Assembly: GCF_048548695.1 (NCBI RefSeq)
Contig: NZ_JBLYIF010000009.1
DNA length: 64,000 bases
Source of the DNA: Neptuniibacter sp048548695
GTDB lineage: Bacteria; Pseudomonadota; Gammaproteobacteria; Pseudomonadales; Balneatricaceae
Strand: one strand, 5' to 3'
Part shown: one piece after another, positions 25,203-33,558 of the stretch
How positions within the stretch are numbered: position 1 is the first letter of the stretch
Layout: every line of letters begins with the position of its first letter
Program-made: the position numbers and the translations under genes
Notes under the pieces: model-generated
Told to the model about the DNA's origin: nothing
What the model saw: only the letters and a program-made list of their open reading frames with translations
Database searches by the model: none

Positions 25203-26372
25203 TTAAGAATCGTTACCAAACAGGTCACGGGTATACACCTTGTCGGCGCAATCCTCGATCTCTTCAGAAAGCCGGTTGGCAATAATCACATCACTCAGCT
25301 GTTTAAACTCATTCAAGTCAGTGATAACCCGCGAATGAAAAAAGTGGCTCTCCTGCATAACCGGTTCATAAACCACCACTTCAATACCCTTGGCCTTGAT
25401 CCGCTTCATCACCCCCTGGATAGCCGAAGCACGGAAATTGTCAGAGCCAGACTTCATCACCAGCCGATAAATACCCACCACCTTGGGTTCACGCTTCAGT
25501 ACAGCATTAGCAATGAAGTCCTTACGGGTAGTATTAGAATCAACAATGGCCCGAATCAGGTTATTTGGCACCTGGTCATAATTAGCCAGTAGTTGCTTGG
25601 TATCTTTAGGCAAGCAATAGCCACCATAACCAAACGATGGATTGTTGTAATGCGCGCCAATACGCGGGTCCAGGCCTACGCCCTGGATAATCTGGCGAGC
25701 ATCAAGACCATGTGACTCCGCATAGGAATCAAGCTCATTAAAATAGGCGACCCGCATTGCCAGATAGGTATTAGCAAACAATTTTATCGCTTCAGCTTCG
25801 GTAGCATCGGTAAACAAACAAGCAATATCATCTGCCAATGCGCCTTGCTGTAGAAGTGAAGCAAATGTTTCAGCCCGCACCGACTTTTCACCAACGATGA
25901 TACGGGACGGGTATAGGTTGTCATACAACGCCTTGCCTTCACGTAGAAACTCAGGTGAAAACATCAGGTTTTCAAGACCAAGCTGTTCACGCAGGTTCTG
26001 GGTGTATCCGACCGGCACGGTAGATTTGATCACCATCACCGCAGCAGGATTTATCGACTGAACATCCCGTACCACCGCTTCTACACTGTTGGTATTGAAG
26101 TAGTTGGTTTCCGGATCGTAATCCGTGGGGGTGGCAATGATGACAAAATCAGCCCCGATATAGGCCTCTTCTTTAATGAGCGTCGCGCGAAGATTGAGCT
26201 CTTTAGTGGTTAGATATTCACTGATTTCATGGTCTTCAATCGGTGAAACTCTTTGGTTAATCTGCTCAACCTTCTCCGGCACAATGTCCAGTGCAACAAC
26301 TTCATTATGCTGCGCCAGCAGCACCGCATTAGACAGCCCGACATAACCTGTACCTGCGACCGCTATCTTCAT
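25203..26372 (-). CDS. ugd: UDP-glucose 6-dehydrogenase
   Basis: A 389-residue enzyme oxidising UDP-glucose to UDP-glucuronate with two NAD+. It has an N-terminal Rossmann motif (GTGYVGLSNAVLLAQ), the central-domain FSPEFLREGKA and the catalytic cysteine in FGYGGYCLPKDTKQL (near residue 253). The length and sequence style match the short E. coli Ugd group rather than the 450-residue form. Ribosome site GGAAGGA precedes the ATG. UDP-glucuronate feeds capsule, core or aminoarabinose synthesis, and the lipid A genes beside it fit. UDP-ManNAc or UDP-GlcNAc dehydrogenase is less likely. Confidence 0.9.
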   Translation of the reverse strand: MKIAVAGTGYVGLSNAVLLAQHNEVVALDIVPEKVEQINQRVSPIEDHEISEYLTTKELNLRATLIKEEAYIGADFVIIATPTDYDPETNYFNTNSVEAVVRDVQSINPAAVMVIKSTVPVGYTQNLREQLGLENLMFSPEFLREGKALYDNLYPSRIIVGEKSVRAETFASLLQQGALADDIACLFTDATEAEAIKLFANTYLAMRVAYFNELDSYAESHGLDARQIIQGVGLDPRIGAHYNNPSFGYGGYCLPKDTKQLLANYDQVPNNLIRAIVDSNTTRKDFIANAVLKREPKVVGIYRLVMKSGSDNFRASAIQGVMKRIKAKGIEVVVYEPVMQESHFFHSRVITDLNEFKQLSDVIIANRLSEEIEDCADKVYTRDLFGNDS

Positions 26373-26520
26373 CTATATCCTTCCTGAAACCAGATCTCGA
26401 AATTGTGGCGTATGATAACACGCTTGCAAATTACAGCATGGCTTCAAACTCGCTTCTTTTGTCGAAAACAGGTTTGCTGATAAGCGATCAGCTCTTTACA
26501 ATTCTCTGCAACACTCGTTG

Positions 26521-27477
26521 ATGAACAACACTGTGACAGCACAAACAAAAAATTCTCATTTTTTAGCGCCAAAATACTGGCCTGTCTGGTTGGGTATCAG
26601 TCTGTTGTGGCTGCTTAACCGTTTGCCCTGGCGTTGGCAAATTCGTCTCGGGCGATTGCTGGGACGCCTGCTTTTTCTGACCAGCCCACATCGCCGCCGG
26701 GTGACACGAACCAATATCCGGCTCTGCTTTCCTGAGCTGAGTCACCAGCAGCAAAGCAACATGGTCAAAGAAGTATTTGCCAATAATGGTATCGGCCTGT
26801 TCGAAACCGCGATGGCATGGTGGACACCGCGGAAAAAACTTCAGCCTTATATTGAAATGGAGGGCCGGGAACATATTGAAAAAGCCCTGGCCGAAGGGAA
26901 AGGCATTATCCTGCTGGGCGCACACTTTTCCACGTTGGACCTGGGGGGACTGCTATTTTCCGAGTTTTTCCCGGTTGACGCCATGTACCGCCGGCATAAC
27001 AACCCCCTGTTGGAACACATCATCACCCGCGGACGTGAGCGCTATTTTGAGGTAGTCATCGAACGCTCTGATATTCGCCAAGTGGTACGTTCATTACGCC
27101 AAAACCATATTGTCTGGTACGCCCCAGACCAAGACTTTGGCAACCGTAATTCCGTATTTGTACCATTTTTTGGGGTACAGGCCGCCACGATCACTGCCAC
27201 TACGCGGCTAGTCAAGTTCAACTCCTCACCTGTAATGATGCTGGCCCAGCACCGTAAACCCGATGACTCCGGGTATGTACTTGAAGTTTTCCCACCCATC
27301 GACCCCTTCCCTACCGGCGATGAAGCAACTGATGCCACGCTGGTGAATGCGGAAATTGAAAAAGCCATTCGTAAGGATCCAGCGCAATATATGTGGGTTC
27401 ACCGCCGCTTCAAAACACACCCCAAAGGCAAGGGCTACCTGTACCGCCAAAAACATCGGGATAAGGCTAAATCATGA
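26521..27477 (+). CDS. lpxL: lipid A biosynthesis acyltransferase (LpxL/HtrB family)
   Basis: A 318-residue inner-membrane enzyme that adds a secondary acyl chain to Kdo2-lipid IVA. It has an N-terminal membrane anchor (WPVWLGISLLWLLNRL), the catalytic HX4D motif in GAHFSTLDLGG (His and Asp intact) and the later YAPDQDFG segment. A TTG directly before the ATG could serve as start, but the ATG at 26521 is preferred. Whether it is the LpxL, LpxM or LpxP paralogue cannot be settled. The stop overlaps the next glycosyltransferase start (ATGA). Confidence 0.9.
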   Translation: MNNTVTAQTKNSHFLAPKYWPVWLGISLLWLLNRLPWRWQIRLGRLLGRLLFLTSPHRRRVTRTNIRLCFPELSHQQQSNMVKEVFANNGIGLFETAMAWWTPRKKLQPYIEMEGREHIEKALAEGKGIILLGAHFSTLDLGGLLFSEFFPVDAMYRRHNNPLLEHIITRGRERYFEVVIERSDIRQVVRSLRQNHIVWYAPDQDFGNRNSVFVPFFGVQAATITATTRLVKFNSSPVMMLAQHRKPDDSGYVLEVFPPIDPFPTGDEATDATLVNAEIEKAIRKDPAQYMWVHRRFKTHPKGKGYLYRQKHRDKAKS

Positions 27478-28526
27478 TCACTGTCATGCAGGTATGTGGC
27501 GGCAAAAACCCGGGAGGGGCTGAAGCTCACTTTCTGCGCTTTTGTGTCGAATTGGCCAAGTTCGAAAACATTAACGTAGTACCTGTGGTTCGCCGTAACT
27601 CCTGGCTGGCGGGTCAACTTCAACACAGCGACCTGCTATTCCATACCCTGCCATTTTTAGGTCGGCATGACTTCTGGACCCGCGCCAAGCTAAAACGTAT
27701 TGCCCGGGACACAAATACCCAAGTCACCCAATGCTGGATGAGTCGCGCGGCTAGTGTGATGCCCAAAATGACAGGCGTTAAACACATTGGTCGCTTGGGT
27801 GGCTACTACGCGTTGAAAAACTTCCGCAATATGAACTGGTTAGTGGCGGCCACTGAAGACCTGCGCCAACATGTGATACAGGGTGGTCATCCGGCCGTTA
27901 GGTCCTGTGTGATACCTAACTTTGTTAATCCGGCACAAACAGAGAATCTTGCTGTCACTCAGCAGTTACGAGAAAAGTTGCAACTGCAGGAAAAGACCGT
28001 ACTTTTTACACCAGCACGACTGCACCCAGTGAAAGGTTTGGATACGGCAATCCAGGCCCTTGCCCAACTGCCTGACAACTACTGTTATATCATCGCAGGA
28101 CAGGGACCGGATGAAGCAAAGTTAAAGCAGCAGGCCGAAGCTCTGGGGTTAACTAAACGGGTGATATTCACAGGCTGGACCGATAATATCTCGCAGTATT
28201 GTTACCTTAGCGATGCGTTTATCGTGCCATCCAGACATGAACCCTTTGGCAGTGTTTTGCTGGAAGCCTGGTCGCACCACCTACCCTTAATTTCATCAGA
28301 TTCCCAAGGTGCCACGGCTATTACCCGCCATGGCAAAAACGCACTGATTTTTGCCAAGGATGACGTTGCCCAACTGGCACAAAGCATCTCTAACCTGTTT
28401 GCAGATGACCGCCTACGCAGTCAACTGACCGAACAGGGCTATCAGGAATTTGCAGATCACTACACCGCAGCCAGTGTGTTGCGGACATACCAACAACTCT
28501 ATCAGCGCCTCGCTGAGTCGCAATAA
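27474..28526 (+). CDS. glycosyltransferase family 4 protein
   Basis: A 350-residue GT-B fold transferase. The C-terminal nucleotide-sugar domain (about 165-340) carries FTPARLHPVKGLDTAI and the E-x7-E signature HEPFGSVLLEAW. The N-terminal domain begins with the glycine-rich GGKNPGGAEAHFLRF. There is no signal or membrane segment. Translation is coupled to lpxL by a four-base overlap, which points to lipopolysaccharide core assembly. The exact sugar and acceptor are unknown. Confidence 0.88.
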   Translation: MITVMQVCGGKNPGGAEAHFLRFCVELAKFENINVVPVVRRNSWLAGQLQHSDLLFHTLPFLGRHDFWTRAKLKRIARDTNTQVTQCWMSRAASVMPKMTGVKHIGRLGGYYALKNFRNMNWLVAATEDLRQHVIQGGHPAVRSCVIPNFVNPAQTENLAVTQQLREKLQLQEKTVLFTPARLHPVKGLDTAIQALAQLPDNYCYIIAGQGPDEAKLKQQAEALGLTKRVIFTGWTDNISQYCYLSDAFIVPSRHEPFGSVLLEAWSHHLPLISSDSQGATAITRHGKNALIFAKDDVAQLAQSISNLFADDRLRSQLTEQGYQEFADHYTAASVLRTYQQLYQRLAESQ

Positions 28527-28583
28527 ACTCTGACAAATCGCCTCTGTATCGAACAAGCCAGTTTACCCAGGTAAGAGACTAGA

Positions 28584-29711
28584 TTATTTTTCGGCCAATA
28601 GCTGCGTATACAGCGCCAGGGTCGATGCAATCATCTGACTAAGCACAAACGGATTTTGCTGAACCTCTTCAGATTCAGCATCAAACAAAGCAGATACTTT
28701 ATCCGCCACCGTCTGCACCTCTCCGGCCTCAACCTTACCGGCGGGGTATATAGCACTCAGGGTTTCATGCACAGCACCGTAGGCATACCCCACCACGGGT
28801 GTACCCACCGACAAACATTCAACGACTGTGCGACCAAAAGCTTCCGCAGTGGTTGACGTCAGGGTCAGCATCACATCACTCACAGCATAGAGTTGCTTCA
28901 TATCCGAGCGCGTGCCAAGAAAACTGAAATACTCCGCAGCACCGACTTCGCTGATTGCAGTTTGGACTTCCTTCAGGAATTTACCCTTGGGGTCACTGCC
29001 AACCACCAGAACATGAAAGTCCTGTCGCTGCTGAGCGAGGGCTGCGACCACTTTTACCAAATCGAGATGACCTTTCCAGCGGGTGATCCTGCCGGGAAAG
29101 CAGATGAGTTTTTTATCTTTAATCCCGGGGTAATCAGTCAGAAGTTGCTCAAACCACTGCGCGGACAGCTGATAATCACGCGGGAATTCAGCCGGATCAA
29201 TCCCTCTATGAACCACCGTTACCTTGGCCGGGTCGACCTCAGGAAAGTTAGTCAGCAGATAGTCCCTTGCCGTTTCGGAGACAGCGATAACCCGTTCTCC
29301 TTTACCCATAATCGCGCTGTACCTGTTGACGGAATGCATGCCATGCAGCGTGGTGACAAAACGCGGCCGGGTTGCAGGGTCCATTTTTCGCCATGCCAGC
29401 CATACCACCCAGGCAGGCATCCGCGAGCGTACATGCACAATATCCGGCTGCTCCTGTTCCAGCCAGGCACGGAATCGTCGCACCTGAAACAACATCAGCA
29501 GAGATTTACGACCGATATCCCACTGCACATGACGGCTGCCATCATGCTCCAGTTGCGCGACCAGCCGACCACCAGCCGACACCACCACAGATTCATGACC
29601 GGCATCAACCAGGCCCTTGGCTACTTCGAGCGTACCCCGCTCGACACCGCCCAGCTCCAACGCTGGCAATACCTGAACCACTTTCACGTGAGTTATCTTT
29701 TCCTTAAACAA
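28584..29711 (-). CDS. glycosyltransferase family 4 protein
   Basis: A 375-residue GT-B transferase convergent with the preceding one. N-terminal LPALELGGVERGTLEVAKGL is the acceptor-side glycine loop, DIVHVRSRMPAW is a core motif, and the C-terminal domain has FPGRITRWKGHLDLVKV and the E-x7-E signature TEAFGRTVVECL. Similar proteins act in lipopolysaccharide core or O-antigen assembly. The start has no strong ribosome site. The short 57-base gap to its convergent neighbour shows no clear terminator. Confidence 0.88.
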   Translation of the reverse strand: MFKEKITHVKVVQVLPALELGGVERGTLEVAKGLVDAGHESVVVSAGGRLVAQLEHDGSRHVQWDIGRKSLLMLFQVRRFRAWLEQEQPDIVHVRSRMPAWVVWLAWRKMDPATRPRFVTTLHGMHSVNRYSAIMGKGERVIAVSETARDYLLTNFPEVDPAKVTVVHRGIDPAEFPRDYQLSAQWFEQLLTDYPGIKDKKLICFPGRITRWKGHLDLVKVVAALAQQRQDFHVLVVGSDPKGKFLKEVQTAISEVGAAEYFSFLGTRSDMKQLYAVSDVMLTLTSTTAEAFGRTVVECLSVGTPVVGYAYGAVHETLSAIYPAGKVEAGEVQTVADKVSALFDAESEEVQQNPFVLSQMIASTLALYTQLLAEK

Positions 29712-29843
29712 TCCGTCGGATACGGATATTAAATTTGCGCTAAGTACAGATGATGACCCGAACGATCCCGCGCATCAGTTGGGGGATTATAAACAACTCG
29801 ACCCTGCTTGATGAGTATTAAAGCAATATCACCAACGCCACCG

Positions 29844-29883
29844 TTTGGTCAGACCAGTTTTGCGTCTATCATTCTCATAGACG
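29844..29883 (+). promoter_or_regulatory. lutABC promoter with FadR/LldR-type operator
   Basis: TTTGGT (29844-29849), 17-base spacer and TATCAT (29867-29872) form a plausible sigma-70 promoter. A perfect palindrome TGGTC-A-GACCA (29846-29856), the consensus recognised by FadR-subgroup GntR regulators, overlaps the -35, and a second inverted repeat CGTCTAT-N7-ATAGACG (29863-29883) covers the -10 and start region. This arrangement suggests repression by a GntR protein, possibly the one at 22669-23367. Confidence 0.6.
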
Positions 29884-29931
29884 TCTGCCTTATCTATCTT
29901 CAACGGCGATAACAAAAAAGAGAACCCTGAC

Positions 29932-30720
29932 ATGTCCAATCATTCTGAACACCCCAGCGTAGGGCTGTTTGTCACCTGCCTTGCTGATATGTTCCGCCCC
30001 AGCGTTGCCTTTGCCACCGTTAAACTGCTGGAAGCTGCCGGTTGTCGGGTTAACGTCCCGGAACGGCAAACCTGCTGTGGACAACCCGCATTCAACTCTG
30101 GTGACCGTCAAACCACTGCTGATATCGCAAAAACAACCATTGAAGCCTTTGAGGGGTTTCATTATGTAGTCGGACCATCAGGTTCATGCATTGGCATGTT
30201 ACATCACTACCCTGAACTGTTTGCCGATGATGACCCATGGCTGCAGCGGGCACTGGATCTGAAAAGCCGCGCCTATGAGGTCACTAGTTTTCTCACCGAT
30301 GTCATGCAGTTTGATCGGATTAATGCCCAGTATGATGGCACCATCACCTACCATGACTCCTGTTCTGGCCTGCGTGAGCTGGGAATTAAACAACAGCCAC
30401 GCCAGCTACTTGGCAAGGTGGACAAACTGAGCCTTAACGAAATGGAAGAAGCGGAGACCTGCTGTGGTTTCGGCGGCACCTTCTGTGTCAAATACCCCGA
30501 AATATCCAACCGCATGGTCAGCAATAAAAGCCAGTACATCAGCGACAGCAGCGCCGATACCTTGGTCGGCGGCGACCTGGGCTGCCTGTTGAATATGGCC
30601 GGCAAGCTAAAACGCGAAGGCAAGCCGGTACAGGCCCGTCACATAGTGGAAATACTTGCTGGTATGACTGACACCCCCGCCATTGGCGAAGCCGATTACG
30701 ACCTGGCCAAACCCCTCTGA
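29932..30720 (+). CDS. lutA: L-lactate oxidation iron-sulfur subunit LutA (YkgE-like)
   Basis: A 262-residue protein of the cysteine-rich CCG family. It holds two CCG signatures, PERQTCCGQPAFNSG (CCG at 48-50) and AETCCGFGGTFC, which in this family bind a noncubane or linear [4Fe-4S] centre. LutA is the likely electron-handling subunit of the LutABC complex that oxidises L-lactate to pyruvate. It is the first gene of the operon, with lutB 10 bases after it. No membrane segment is present. No lactate permease or LldD is seen beside it. Confidence 0.92.
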   Translation: MSNHSEHPSVGLFVTCLADMFRPSVAFATVKLLEAAGCRVNVPERQTCCGQPAFNSGDRQTTADIAKTTIEAFEGFHYVVGPSGSCIGMLHHYPELFADDDPWLQRALDLKSRAYEVTSFLTDVMQFDRINAQYDGTITYHDSCSGLRELGIKQQPRQLLGKVDKLSLNEMEEAETCCGFGGTFCVKYPEISNRMVSNKSQYISDSSADTLVGGDLGCLLNMAGKLKREGKPVQARHIVEILAGMTDTPAIGEADYDLAKPL

Positions 30721-30730
30721 GGTTATTTTT

Positions 30731-32146
30731 ATGCAGATTCACAGCCCAGAATTTAAAGAAAATGCCCGTATCGCGCTGCGTAATGAACCTTTGCAAGAAG
30801 CACTGGGCCAATTCAAATACGGTTTCCCAGTCAACCGCGCTCGTGTGGTCGCACTGCTACCTGAATTTGAAACCCTGCGCGATCATGCCCGGGATCTGAA
30901 GAACCATATTATTGAGAATATGGATATCTACCTGGAACAGTTTGAACAACAGGTAACCGCCAACGGCGGCCATGTGCACTGGTGCAGCACGGCAGAAGAT
31001 GCACAAAAAAAGATACTTGAGATTTGTCAGGCAGTAGATGCCAAAACTGTGACCAAGGGTAAGTCCATGGTCTCGGAGGAGATTAATCTTAATGAATACC
31101 TAGAGGCCAATGGCATTGACCCCGTTGAAACCGATCTCGGCGAATATATCCTGCAACTGCGCGGCGACCATCCCAGCCATATTATCGCGCCGGCAATTCA
31201 TCTGAATGTCGATGATGTGGCGGATACGTTTCATGAGCATCACCACCAAACCCGCACCGATGACCCCCAACAACTGATGAAGGAAGCCCGGGAGGTACTG
31301 CGCAAGAAATTCGTCAGTGCCGATGTTGGTATTACCGGTGCCAATTTCCTTGTGGCCGAAACCGGCTCCACCATTATTGTCACCAATGAAGGCAATGGCG
31401 ACCTAACCCAAACATTGCCGAAAACCCATATCGTGATCAGCTCCATCGAAAAAGTGGTACCCACCCTGGAAGATATGAGCCTGTTTTTGCGTTTGCTGGC
31501 CCGCAGCTCAACCGGCCAGGAATTTACCGTATACAACACCCTCTCCACCGGTCCCCGCCGTAGCCGCGATCAGGACGGTCCGGAGAACTTCCATGTGGTA
31601 CTGGTTGATAATGGCCGCAGCGATATGGTCGGTACTGATTTCCAGGACATGCTGCGTTGCATTCGTTGCGCGGCCTGCATGAACCACTGCCCGGTCTACG
31701 GTGCCGTGGGTGGCCACAGTTATGGCTGGGTCTATCCCGGCCCCATGGGTTCGGTGCTAACACCGCAGATGATTGGCATCGAAAACTCAGGACACCTGCC
31801 AAATGCCTCTACCGCCTGTGGCAAATGTCAGGAAGTGTGCCCGGTACGTATACCGCTACCAAAACTCATGCGCCATTGGCGTGAAAAAGAGTTTGAGCAA
31901 CACCTCACTCCCAGTGCTGTCCGTTGGGGACTGGCGGGTTGGGCATTCTTTGCCCGCAGACCCGGACTGTACCGCTGGCTGGCTCGGAGCTCTGCCTGGT
32001 TTATGCATAAACTGGCTGGCAAAAAAGGCCGTATTCGTAAATTACCGCTAGCCGGGGGCTGGACCGATTGGCGCGATATGCCCGCCCCTGAAGGCACCAC
32101 TTTTATGGACCAATGGAAAAAACGTCAGGCCGGAGAAAAGTCATGA
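30731..32146 (+). CDS. lutB: L-lactate oxidation iron-sulfur subunit LutB (YkgF-like)
   Basis: A 471-residue protein. The N-terminal LUD domain (about 60-300; TKGKSMVSEEI, ITGANFLVAETGS) is followed by two 4Fe-4S motifs, CIRCAACMNHCPVYG (about 308-322) and CGKCQEVCPVRIP (about 361-373), and a C-terminal LutB-type tail (GWTDWRDMPAPEG). The ATG at 30731 with GAGG upstream is preferred over an in-frame codon inside lutA. Ten bases separate it from lutA, and its stop overlaps lutC in ATGA form, indicating a tight operon. Confidence 0.94.
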   Translation: MQIHSPEFKENARIALRNEPLQEALGQFKYGFPVNRARVVALLPEFETLRDHARDLKNHIIENMDIYLEQFEQQVTANGGHVHWCSTAEDAQKKILEICQAVDAKTVTKGKSMVSEEINLNEYLEANGIDPVETDLGEYILQLRGDHPSHIIAPAIHLNVDDVADTFHEHHHQTRTDDPQQLMKEAREVLRKKFVSADVGITGANFLVAETGSTIIVTNEGNGDLTQTLPKTHIVISSIEKVVPTLEDMSLFLRLLARSSTGQEFTVYNTLSTGPRRSRDQDGPENFHVVLVDNGRSDMVGTDFQDMLRCIRCAACMNHCPVYGAVGGHSYGWVYPGPMGSVLTPQMIGIENSGHLPNASTACGKCQEVCPVRIPLPKLMRHWREKEFEQHLTPSAVRWGLAGWAFFARRPGLYRWLARSSAWFMHKLAGKKGRIRKLPLAGGWTDWRDMPAPEGTTFMDQWKKRQAGEKS

Positions 32147-32814
32147 GCAAAGCCGAGATTTTCAATAAAATTCGTCGTGGCCTGCATCGAGGTGAACCGA
32201 CAGCAGAACAACGTGCTGTAGCACTGGCACGCATTCAGGCACACAAGCCTGTATTGATTCCTGCCCGCGCCCAACTGGATCACGCGGCACAGGTAGAGCT
32301 GTTTCGTACCATGGCAACTCAAGCCGCTGCCAAAATCATTGAGCTGAACCATCTCAGTGAACTGCCCCAAAAAGTCACAGAATGGCTGCAACATCAGCAG
32401 TTCAAACAACTGGTCAGTGCCAGTGACAACTGGATTAATGACCTGGACTGGAGTCCATTGGGCGATATACAGCGAGTCCAGCGGGTGGCTCAGTCAGGTG
32501 ACCGGGCCAGTCTGACCGGTTGCATGGCAGGCATTGCCGAAACCGGAACACTGATGCTGCATTCTGGTAACAGCAGCCCGACTACCCTCAACTTCCTGCC
32601 GGACTGTCACCTGGTGGTGCTACGGGAATCACAAGTGGTGGGCAGTTATGAAGATGCCTGGCAACTGTTGCGCAAAACACATCCTGACGGTATGCCGCGC
32701 ACAGTGAATATGATCACCGGCCCATCACGCAGTGCCGATATTGGCCAAAAACTACAGATGGGTGCGCATGGCCCCTGTGAATTAGTGATTTTTCTGCTCA
32801 AAGAATCCCACTGA
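32143..32814 (+). CDS. lutC: L-lactate oxidation LUD-domain subunit LutC (YkgG-like)
   Basis: A 223-residue LUD-domain protein (LutC, YkgG group). Motifs include GIAETGTLML, PDCHLVVLRESQVVGSYEDAW and the near-terminal ITGPSRSADIGQKLQMGAHG, the classical LUD signature. It is the third subunit of the lactate-oxidising complex. The ATG overlapping the lutB stop is chosen over an in-frame start inside lutB. A hairpin follows the stop. Confidence 0.93.
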   Translation: MSKAEIFNKIRRGLHRGEPTAEQRAVALARIQAHKPVLIPARAQLDHAAQVELFRTMATQAAAKIIELNHLSELPQKVTEWLQHQQFKQLVSASDNWINDLDWSPLGDIQRVQRVAQSGDRASLTGCMAGIAETGTLMLHSGNSSPTTLNFLPDCHLVVLRESQVVGSYEDAWQLLRKTHPDGMPRTVNMITGPSRSADIGQKLQMGAHGPCELVIFLLKESH

Positions 32815-32822
32815 AACTATCG

Positions 32823-32846
32823 GCGGGGTCGGCAAGTCGGCCCCGC
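32823..32846. terminator. stable GC-rich hairpin after lutC
   Basis: GCGGGGTCGG-CAAG-TCGGCCCCGC folds into a ten-pair stem (two G-U pairs) with a four-base loop, nine bases past the lutC stop and ten bases before the convergent DUF6482-like gene end. There is no T-run on either side, so it may stabilise the 3' end or pause polymerase rather than act as a classical terminator. Confidence 0.5.
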
Positions 32847-32855
32847 ACCTGTCGC

Positions 32856-33173
32856 TTAGTGCATGGATACCTTAACCTGGCGCCAACATAAATCGGTTTC
32901 CATAGCATCATTAAACATAGGCACTGGCTGACCAACCATTTCATCGTAAGCCGAAGCCGGCCGTTGCAAAAGATAGTGTTCCACTTCCAGTAACTGGAAC
33001 AACTCCTTCACCTGCAGCAAATTATGGCAACGAAAGGGTTGCTGGCCCTGATAGAGCAAGTGACGTTTACCACCAACAGTGACACTGACCTGATAGATCA
33101 TCGAGTCTATTGAATGCACCGTAACCCGTTCAATCGGTTGTAAACCAGGCAGGTCAGAGAATTGTAGTTTCAT
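32856..33173 (-). CDS. DUF6482-like conserved hypothetical protein
   Basis: A 105-residue cytoplasmic protein. It resembles the small DUF6482 proteins of pseudomonads in length and in two segments: an early IERVTVHSIDSMIYQVSV and a late AYDEMVGQP. The function is unknown. The ATG at 33173 is preferred; a TTG eight codons upstream could extend it. It is convergent with lutC and lies downstream of a 200-base gap containing a small CCGGT-AAA-ACCGG palindrome. Confidence 0.65.
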   Translation of the reverse strand: MKLQFSDLPGLQPIERVTVHSIDSMIYQVSVTVGGKRHLLYQGQQPFRCHNLLQVKELFQLLEVEHYLLQRPASAYDEMVGQPVPMFNDAMETDLCWRQVKVSMH

Positions 33174-33378
33174 AGTTGTTTCACTCAGCGCAGGCAATTC
33201 ATCCCCCCGGTAAAACCGGACACTGTTCTATACGTGAATGAAAGAGCATCTGATCAAAATTCGACAGTAACAGCATGCGCTGCTGCAATCTTAGAAGGGA
33301 CAATCACTGTTGCCGGGATGGATTAACGGTCACAATTGTTCAATATTTGGTCAAGCTCAAACGCTTCAATCCGCTCAA

Positions 33379-33513
33379 TCACCCGCCCAGGCCAACATTG
33401 CCCGGATCCTGCTGAGCCATACTATCAGCAATCGCATCACTATCGCCCACAGCCAGCAGCATAGCCAAGGCCGTCAGATTGCCTGAGTCGGTATTTTTTT
33501 TATTCGGCGCCAT
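33379..33513 (-). CDS. possible small protein, 44 residues
   Basis: A short frame 45 bases after ptsP reading MAPNKKNTDSGNLTALAMLL... and ending GNVGLGG. Its composition (Asp, Ser, Gly, Ala, few rare residues) is protein-like and third positions look like the neighbours, but the ribosome site is weak (AGG four bases before ATG) and I recognise no family. An inverted repeat TGCGGTT/AACCGCA (33517-33552) just before it could serve as the ptsP 3' hairpin. Confidence 0.35.
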   Translation of the reverse strand: MAPNKKNTDSGNLTALAMLLAVGDSDAIADSMAQQDPGNVGLGG

Positions 33514-33558
33514 GCCTGCGGTTCGTCTGCCGTAATCGACAACACAACCGCAATAGGC

